This document shows, piece by piece, positions 1 to 5,645 of a stretch of 12,240 nucleotides of DNA. Made by a program: the position numbers and the translations under genes. The notes beneath the pieces are model-generated. The model worked only from the letters and a program-made list of their open reading frames with translations, did no database searches and had not been told where the DNA came from. The stretch comes from Gemmatimonas sp. UBA7669. GTDB taxonomy: Bacteria; Gemmatimonadota; Gemmatimonadetes; Gemmatimonadales; Gemmatimonadaceae. Each line of letters opens with the position of its first letter. Position 1 is the first letter of the stretch. The stretch covers positions 1 through 12,240 of the forward strand of contig NZ_DLHL01000013.1 in assembly GCF_002483225.1 (NCBI RefSeq), in the 5' to 3' direction.

Positions 1-1
1 C

Positions 2-24
2 CTACCTGATCAGAGCTTCCCTAG
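2..24 (+). repeat. Left copy of a 23-bp terminal inverted repeat (IS-end-like)
   Basis: Bases 2-24 are the exact reverse complement of 12218-12240; the match stops at base 25. Read toward the left edge, the repeat is CTAG followed by GGAAGCTCTGATCAGG. A 4-bp YTAR target (here CTAG) next to a terminus starting GGAAG is the pattern of IS5-type elements, from memory of that family. The sequence also contains the palindrome CTGATCAG at 6-13. No transposase is inside the window, so any element lies beyond the edge. The repeat itself is certain; its identity as an IS tip is inferred. Confidence 0.85.
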
Positions 25-1658
25 ACGATTCGGCTCGCTGGGCGACGCGCATCCTATCAATACTTGTGGTGCCAGGTCTGATACTAGTGAGCGGTTTCGC
101 CGCGACAGGCGCTCACCGACCAGATCCTGAATCGACATTAATTTTTCTTCGCCTCTTCACCATTGGCGAGCCCATTCCGCTACTTGCCTTAGCGCTGTGG
201 CTTGCAATTTTCGCTTGGAGCGCCGTCAGCGCCCCATGTGACCCGCGTCAGGATTCAGGCACGCTTGCACGAGGGCACCATCGTCTGCTCGTTTGGTTGA
301 TAGCTCTATCTGCAGGCATGGTCTCACTGATCGTCGGGAGGGCTACCGGCCAAGGGATTGGCTTCTCAGCCGATGAGTATGCTGCCCTTCTGCAGGCAGA
401 CTTTCTTCGACAAGGTTCGTTCACTGGGACTATTCCTACAGAATGGTTGCCACTTCGGGAAGGCGTAACGCCTGTATTTGTATTCGAAGGTCAAGAGTCT
501 ACAGAGTGGGTGTACCAGTACATCCCCGGCTACGCAATTCTCGTCTACCTTGCCGGAATGCTGGATGCAGTGGCACTCCTAAATCCGATACTCAACGCGC
601 TAACCGTCGTTCTGGTCGCCGAGATTGCGGAGAAGAGGTGGAGCAATCGGCAAGATCTTGCAATTCTTGCAACAATGCTCATTGCGACGTCGCAGCAGTT
701 TCTTTTGACCGGCGGATCGCAATACAGCATGCCAGCGCATCTCATGTTCAACTCCCTGTGGCTCTTCGGTTATGTGACTGGGCCAAGGTCCGTTATCTGG
801 ATGGGCCCTGTAGGCGCATTCGCGTCGCTACTGCACCAACCAATACCGCATCCGCTCTTCGTTGCTCCTTTCCTCTTGCGTATGCTCCGAGAAAAGCGAA
901 TCGGAGCGCTCGTCTATCTCAGTTTGTGGTATACAATTGCCATCGTGTGTTTCGTGTTTTGGAGAAAGATTGGCGGGGCCATTCCGGCATCAATTCTTGG
1001 TTTGCCGAAGATGGGGAATGTCGTGGTCTTGCTTATGAATGTAATTCTGATCGCTACATGGAACGCACCCGTGGTCGCGTGGGGGCTGTTGGTCGCAATT
1101 CGGAATATGCGGAGTCTCGATTGCATCGACCTCGACCTGCTGTTCGGTATAGTAGCTGTCCTCCTCTTCTTCTTGACGTTTGTTCCCGTAACCCAAGGGC
1201 ATGGATGGGGCTGGCGATACGGGCATCAAGTTCTCGTAAACATAGTGTTGCTTGCAACCACCGGTTGGAGTGCAAGCAGTAAGCTCATGGAGGCACGCCA
1301 CGCGAAGCGGATGCTGACATGCTCCTTTCTGGTCTCGCTTTTGGTATTGGTGCCTTGGCGAACTGCCGTGGCATATAGAATTGTGAAGCCATTCTCAAAC
1401 GCCGTAGACTGGATGAGCAAGCAAGAAGAGCATGTGTTAGTCATTCCAGCGGATTCGATATGGTACGGGCGCGATCTGATCCGCAATCATCCTTCCATGA
1501 GAAAGCCTGTCACATTGCGCGGAAGTTCGCTAGCTGGGTCTGATACTGCAGCGATTCCCGAACCGTGGCGAACCAGCGTCCGGTGGATAACAGTTGAAGA
1601 ACTAGAAGCGCTCGGACTCGAGCGTGTGGACCGGGTCGTACCAGGAGCAGACCGCTAA
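3..1658 (+). CDS. GT-C type membrane glycosyltransferase (ArnT/PMT-like), 5'-partial
   Basis: This is a polytopic membrane protein whose frame is open to the left edge (551 residues from base 3), so the true N-terminus is unseen. The first in-window candidate starts are the GTG codons at 66 and 69. Many hydrophobic segments alternate with short loops. After about three of them comes an extracytoplasmic-type loop with GFSADEYAALLQADF (Asp124-Glu125 from the edge), the acidic DE pair expected of GT39/ArnT-like GT-C enzymes, followed by a YIPGY motif. Such enzymes transfer a sugar from a polyprenyl-phosphate donor to a lipid, glycan or protein acceptor on the outer face of the inner membrane; the acceptor cannot be told. 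The convergent GT2 gene could supply the donor. The frame reads straight through the 23-bp end repeat, so its first residues may come from a mobile element. GC is about 50%, well below the genes from 3100 onward. The GT-C class is likely; the subfamily is not assigned. Confidence 0.75.
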   Translation, partial: YLIRASLDDSARWATRILSILVVPGLILVSGFAATGAHRPDPESTLIFLRLFTIGEPIPLLALALWLAIFAWSAVSAPCDPRQDSGTLARGHHRLLVWLIALSAGMVSLIVGRATGQGIGFSADEYAALLQADFLRQGSFTGTIPTEWLPLREGVTPVFVFEGQESTEWVYQYIPGYAILVYLAGMLDAVALLNPILNALTVVLVAEIAEKRWSNRQDLAILATMLIATSQQFLLTGGSQYSMPAHLMFNSLWLFGYVTGPRSVIWMGPVGAFASLLHQPIPHPLFVAPFLLRMLREKRIGALVYLSLWYTIAIVCFVFWRKIGGAIPASILGLPKMGNVVVLLMNVILIATWNAPVVAWGLLVAIRNMRSLDCIDLDLLFGIVAVLLFFLTFVPVTQGHGWGWRYGHQVLVNIVLLATTGWSASSKLMEARHAKRMLTCSFLVSLLVLVPWRTAVAYRIVKPFSNAVDWMSKQEEHVLVIPADSIWYGRDLIRNHPSMRKPVTLRGSSLAGSDTAAIPEPWRTSVRWITVEELEALGLERVDRVVPGADR

Positions 1659-1660
1659 CC

Positions 1661-2605
1661 TCAACGACGTGCCGGCCGGGTGAGGACGTTGTGCAGTTCT
1701 CTTAACCTCCAGTTGACAGCGTGCAGAACGATGCCGACGAAGAGAAACCCGAATGACAGAAGGACGAGTCCGGTAGCCATGATGGCCTCTGGTATGTGCT
1801 GAAGGTAGTCGTCGGAGGCTCCTGATGCGCCAACGAGCAATGGTGCGGCGGCTGCGAAACCAAGGAGCAGCAATAAAACTGATATACCCCCGAAGAAGGT
1901 CAGCGGCTTAACACTTCGAAGGAGTGTGAAGATCTTCCAGAGCACCCGCGCACCGTCGCGAAATGTGCGGAGTTTGCTCTTGCTGCCAGTTGGCCGGGCG
2001 CGATACGGAACCGCGATCTCTGTGATGTGGATCTGGTAGTAAAGCATTTGGAAAGCCATATCTGTTTCGACCTCGAAACCGGGCGAGGTTACTGGTAGTT
2101 CACGGGCTACCCGTCTCGAGTAGGCTCGATAGCCACTCAGAATGTCTGAAAGGTTGGATTGTCCAATCCAGTTTACCAAGATCCGAATAAGTTGATTGCC
2201 GATCAAGTGCATGGGTCGAAAGGCCGCGTCGTCGAAACTCGAAAGTCGAGCACCTACGCACATGTCCGCATAGCCCGCCATTACAGGTGCAAGCAACTGG
2301 TGAACAAAGGAAGCGGGATAAGTATCATCTCCATCGACCATCACGAAGTAGTCGGCATCTATCTCACGCAACATCTGCTCGACTACATAGCCTTTCCCTC
2401 GCCGGGGTTCATGGCGAATCTCTGCGCCGGAAAGGAGGGCTGCCTTGACTGTGTCGTCAGTAGAAGCATTGTCAATAACTACGATCCGAGCATTTGGTAG
2501 CTCGGTTCGAAAGTCGCAGACCACCTTCTCAATTGTTTGTGCTTCGTTGAAACAGGGAATTAGGATGGCGACACCCTCGCCTTTGAACAAGGTTCTAGTG
2601 TTCAT
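1661..2605 (-). CDS. GT2 polyprenyl-phosphate-sugar synthase-like glycosyltransferase
   Basis: With the ATG at 2605 the protein has 314 residues. The GT-A fold starts at once with ILIPCFNE (15-22), then VVIDNAS with Asp45, and the metal/nucleotide-binding VDGDDTYP (Asp91, Asp93, Asp94). GARLSSF and SDILSGYRAYSRR (Asp154-Arg160 region) are typical of the dolichyl-phosphate glucose/mannose synthase branch of GT2. Two C-terminal membrane segments lie at about 236-259 and 272-297. The expected reaction is transfer of a hexose from a nucleotide sugar to undecaprenyl phosphate at the cytoplasmic face, giving a donor for GT-C enzymes such as the convergent gene, whose stop is 2 bp away. The frame stays open upstream to 2860. 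ATG 2689 has a weak AAGGGA about 7 nt before it and would add 28 residues, but that stretch is Ser/Pro/Arg-rich and unlike the family. I chose 2605 because the fold begins right after it, although no Shine-Dalgarno sequence is visible there. Moderate GC matches its neighbour and suggests joint acquisition. Confidence 0.88.
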   Translation of the reverse strand: MNTRTLFKGEGVAILIPCFNEAQTIEKVVCDFRTELPNARIVVIDNASTDDTVKAALLSGAEIRHEPRRGKGYVVEQMLREIDADYFVMVDGDDTYPASFVHQLLAPVMAGYADMCVGARLSSFDDAAFRPMHLIGNQLIRILVNWIGQSNLSDILSGYRAYSRRVARELPVTSPGFEVETDMAFQMLYYQIHITEIAVPYRARPTGSKSKLRTFRDGARVLWKIFTLLRSVKPLTFFGGISVLLLLLGFAAAAPLLVGASGASDDYLQHIPEAIMATGLVLLSFGFLFVGIVLHAVNWRLRELHNVLTRPARR

Positions 2606-3099
2606 GCTGTTCGACGTCGGTGGAGGAGCCGCAACTTCCCGAAGCACGGTTTTTCGGGTAGAGCAGTAAAGTTGCGGGATCGCGGGCATGTAGGGTCCCT
2701 TACCCTGCGTGCTTCGCAAAAAATGGTTAATTGATGAGGAGACCGCGAGCGGAGCAACGGTCGGTGGCTCGCACGACGGTTTGAGCATCACCCGAGAGCG
2801 CCTGCTGTACGCAACGCGATTGGGCGGGATAGGCCGATATTGGAGTCGAACGGGCATCATGCCTTCTTGCCGTTTGGAGTCGCGTCAGAGCGCATGGTCG
2901 TGTCCAAGAACTTTCTGCTTGACCATTCAGATTGCGCGCGGAATGATGCAGCCGGTCCAGTCTCCGGCTTCCCGCCAACGGTGAGACGGGCGTCACCAGC
3001 CAGATCGCCACAAAGATTCCGTCGGCGCATATCTTTAGCCCTTCAGCCGATTGGGCGCCCCCGCTGTTCAACGCCTCGTACCGTACTGCTCTGCCCCAG
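2606..3099. other. Gene-poor spacer at the composition boundary
   Basis: No open frame here has a recognisable product. The 5' extension of the GT2 frame (to 2860) and a plus-strand frame at 2709-2984 both give Arg/Ser-rich, low-information peptides. The stretch must hold the promoters of the GT2 gene (leftward) and the hybrid kinase (rightward). A small dyad, CCCGAA-N9-TTCGGG, sits at 2638-2658 upstream of the chosen GT2 start. GC rises through this segment from the near-50% left block to the two-thirds-GC right block, so it probably contains the junction of an acquired glycosyltransferase block. No attachment site, tRNA or IS remnant was recognised. Confidence 0.5.
2919..2947 (+). promoter_or_regulatory. 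Possible sigma70-like promoter upstream of the hybrid kinase
   Basis: TTGACC at 2919-2924 is followed after 17 bp by AATGAT at 2942-2947 (four of six matches to the -10 consensus). It points toward the kinase start and would leave a leader of about 145 nt. Matches of this quality occur by chance, so this is only a candidate. Confidence 0.2.
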
Positions 3100-5220
3100 G
3101 TGACTGGCGCCTCCCCCCTCCTCCTCCCCACCCCCCTCGCCAAAGCGCCGGCCCTCTGGCTCGCGCTGGCGTTCTTCGCGTCCCATGCCCTCGCGCTGAG
3201 CCTCATCCGGCTCTCCGGACCGCTCGCGCCGGCCTGGCCGCCTGTCGGGGTGGCATTCGCCGCCTTCATCATTCTGCCCCCGTCGCACCGCGCCCTCATC
3301 TTCGTGGCTGTCGCGGTGCTGGACACGCTGTCCAATACGCTGCAGGGGTTCATGACCTTCACGGCGCTGGCCTACCTCGCCGTCAGTCTCTCCGAGCTCT
3401 GGCTCGCCGAACGCTTGCTCCGCCGCTTCGCCAAGCCCACGCTCACCTTCGCGAATGTCGGCGATGTGCTCGTCTTTGTCGGCATCATCACGGTGACCTC
3501 GGCGGCCAGTGCCGTGCCGGCGTCGGTCATTGCGAAGTTTTCCAGTGGAGCCGACCCGCTGAATGCCGGCGTGATCTGGTGGATCGGCGACATGCTGGGT
3601 TACATCCTCGTGACACCGCTCACCGTGTTGCTCGCCTTCCGGCCCGCCACACGCGAACGCGGGCCGCGGAGCCTGCGACTGATCGAGATGGGGCTCATGC
3701 TGCTCACGCTGGTCGTGGGCGGCGTCTGGGCCTTCCAGGGCCGCGGCATCGTGGGCCCGCTCGACGCACACCCCTACATGCTCACCGTGCCCATTCTCTG
3801 GGCCACGCTGCGCTTCGATCAGTTGGGCACGCTCTGGAGCGTGCTGGTGACGGGCATCGTGGGCGTGGGTTTGCTCATGGCCGATTTGCCGCTGCTCTCA
3901 CTCGGAGGACAGTCCAACACCGACGCGCTGATTCTCCTTCAGGTCTTTCTGGGGGTCGTGGCCATCTCCAGTCTGGTGCTGGCCACCGCACTGCGTGCGC
4001 AGCAGGACGCCACCGTGGCCAACGCCCGCATGATTGCGGCACTCACCGAAAGTGAGCAGCGACTCAGGCAGAGCCAGAAGATGGACGCCATCGGGCAACT
4101 GGCCGGCGGCGTGGCGCACGACTTCAACAACGTGCTCGCCGCCATCCTCATGCAGCTCGGCGAAATTCGTCTCGTGAAGGACCTGCCTCGCATGGCGGCC
4201 GAGCTGTTGAGCGATGTCGAACAGGCCGCCCAACGCGCAGCCCGGCTCACGCGGCAACTGCTGGTATTCAGTCGACAGCAGGCCATGCAGTCCCGCGTGC
4301 TGGACCTCAATCAACTCGTGCGCAATCACACGCGCCTGCTGCGCCGCGTGGTACCGTCCACACACGAGCTGTCGGTGCAGCTCAACCCGGCGCCACTCAT
4401 CGTGGCTGCCGATGCCGGCATGATCGAGCAGGTGATGCTCAACCTCGTGCTCAATGCACGCGACGCGCAGCGCGAGGGGGGCAAGATTCTGGTCATCACC
4501 TCGCCGCGCACCGTGCTGCCAGGTGCGCCAGGTGACCTCCCACCGGGCGAGTACGCCGTCATAACCGTGAGCGACAGCGGCATTGGCATTCCGCCACAGA
4601 ACATTCCGCGTCTCTTCGAACCGTTCTTCACCACCAAGCCGCCGGGGCAGGGCACGGGACTCGGTCTCGCCACCGCCTACGGCATCGTGCAACAGCATGG
4701 CGGGACGATCGGGGTGGACTCGCGGCCTGGACACGGCACGACCATGGAAATCTGGCTGCCCACCACCCAGGCACCGGTGGCGGAGGACGCGGATTCCATT
4801 GATGGCCCGCTCGACGCCGACTCCGGCGAACACGCCTCACCGCTGACCATCCTGGTGGTGGAAGACGAGCCCACCGTGCGTCGGCTCATGGCCCGGGTGC
4901 TCGAGCGCGACGGGTTCCGGGTACGCACCGCGGTCAGCGGCCGCGACGCGCTCGACCACTGGGGCGACTATGCCGGCGTGGTGGACCTGGTCCTCACCGA
5001 TGTGGTCATGCCCGGCGGGGTCAGCGGGACCCAACTCGGCCGGGAACTCCGGAACCGGCACCCCGACCTGCCCGTCGTGTACACCAGCGGGTACGACCCG
5101 GATTACGACCCATCCGACGTGACCATGGTGCCGGGGGAGAATTTCGTCCCCAAGCCGGCCACGGCGGACCAGTTGCTGGCAGTCATCCGCCGGCAACTGG
5201 TCGGACCGGGACGCGCGTGA
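3100..5220 (+). CDS. MASE1-domain hybrid sensor histidine kinase (HisKA-HATPase_c-REC)
   Basis: The protein has 706 residues. About 1-300 is a polytopic sensor with the MASE1 signature PAWPPVGVAFAA near 44-55 and roughly eight membrane segments. A short coiled linker (305-327) leads to the HisKA H-box GGVAHDFNN with phospho-acceptor His340. The HATPase_c domain shows the N-box NLVLNARDA (448-456), G1 DSGIGI (492-497), F-box FEPFFTTK (506-513) and G2 GTGLGLA (518-524). The C-terminal receiver has acidic Glu588/Asp589, phospho-acceptor Asp634 in LTDVVMP, Thr662 and Lys685. All catalytic residues are present. It should sense an unknown membrane-associated signal, autophosphorylate and pass phosphate to its own receiver; no HPt protein or DNA-binding response regulator is nearby, so the output is unknown. 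The GTG at 3100 is the only standard start in a frame open from 2947, and it lacks a clear ribosome-binding site. Composition is GC-rich, unlike the genes to its left. Confidence 0.95.
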   Translation: MTGASPLLLPTPLAKAPALWLALAFFASHALALSLIRLSGPLAPAWPPVGVAFAAFIILPPSHRALIFVAVAVLDTLSNTLQGFMTFTALAYLAVSLSELWLAERLLRRFAKPTLTFANVGDVLVFVGIITVTSAASAVPASVIAKFSSGADPLNAGVIWWIGDMLGYILVTPLTVLLAFRPATRERGPRSLRLIEMGLMLLTLVVGGVWAFQGRGIVGPLDAHPYMLTVPILWATLRFDQLGTLWSVLVTGIVGVGLLMADLPLLSLGGQSNTDALILLQVFLGVVAISSLVLATALRAQQDATVANARMIAALTESEQRLRQSQKMDAIGQLAGGVAHDFNNVLAAILMQLGEIRLVKDLPRMAAELLSDVEQAAQRAARLTRQLLVFSRQQAMQSRVLDLNQLVRNHTRLLRRVVPSTHELSVQLNPAPLIVAADAGMIEQVMLNLVLNARDAQREGGKILVITSPRTVLPGAPGDLPPGEYAVITVSDSGIGIPPQNIPRLFEPFFTTKPPGQGTGLGLATAYGIVQQHGGTIGVDSRPGHGTTMEIWLPTTQAPVAEDADSIDGPLDADSGEHASPLTILVVEDEPTVRRLMARVLERDGFRVRTAVSGRDALDHWGDYAGVVDLVLTDVVMPGGVSGTQLGRELRNRHPDLPVVYTSGYDPDYDPSDVTMVPGENFVPKPATADQLLAVIRRQLVGPGRA

Positions 5221-5270
5221 CAGATTCATCCAGCTGTTCTTCTTTTCATCCCCAGCAGCCGAGTGCCGAC

Positions 5271-5645
5271 ATGTTCCGTAAACTCCTCGCTTCCGCCGTC
5301 CTCGTGGGCGTCGCCGCCAGCGTGGCGGCTGCGTCCGCCTTCGCCGATTTCTCCGGCAAGTGGGCCCTCAACATCGGCACGCCCGACCAGGCTCGCACCG
5401 CCATGCTCACCCTTGAGCAGAAGGGCGATTCCGTAAGCGGCACCACGGAATCCGAACTCGGCGTCGCGCCGGTCAAGGGTGTGGTGAAGGGCGACTCGCT
5501 GTTCTTCGGCTTCGCGCTCGACATGGGTGGCCAGCAGATCGTCATCAACGGCTCGGCGGCCCTCAAGGACAAGGACAACATCGATGGGGCGCTCGACGTG
5601 TCGGGCATGGGCGGCTTCCCGTTCACCGGCGCCCGTCAGAAGTAG
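5271..5645 (+). CDS. Small secreted protein, likely lipocalin-like beta-barrel
   Basis: The protein has 124 residues. A classical signal peptide runs over residues 1-25 (MFRKLL, a hydrophobic Ala/Val core, then AFA before DFSGKW), leaving about 99 mature residues. The mature part opens with SGKWALNI and alternates short strands with turns (LTLEQKGDSVSGTTESE, VKGVVKGDSLFFGF), which resembles small lipocalin/avidin-like secreted proteins common in environmental bacteria. No ligand or enzymatic residues can be named. The frame is open from a GTG at 5217 that overlaps the kinase stop, but the ATG at 5271 places the signal peptide exactly at the N-terminus and is preferred. It starts 50 bp after the kinase stop and may be co-transcribed with it. 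Its last 23 bp overlap the 3' end of the convergent VWA gene. Confidence 0.8.
   Translation: MFRKLLASAVLVGVAASVAAASAFADFSGKWALNIGTPDQARTAMLTLEQKGDSVSGTTESELGVAPVKGVVKGDSLFFGFALDMGGQQIVINGSAALKDKDNIDGALDVSGMGGFPFTGARQK

Noticed and set aside
2606..2860. 85-residue upstream extension of the GT2 enzyme
   Set aside because: Ser/Pro/Arg-rich and unlike any GT2 N-terminus; the fold begins just after the ATG at 2605. ATG 2689 remains a minor alternative.
2709..2984. Plus-strand frame of 91 residues in the spacer before the kinase
   Set aside because: GTG start without ribosome-binding site, no recognisable motif and unconvincing composition; at most a relic.
5217..5270. GTG start at 5217 overlapping the kinase stop for the small secreted protein
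   Set aside because: It would place 18 polar residues before a clear signal peptide; the ATG at 5271 fits export better.
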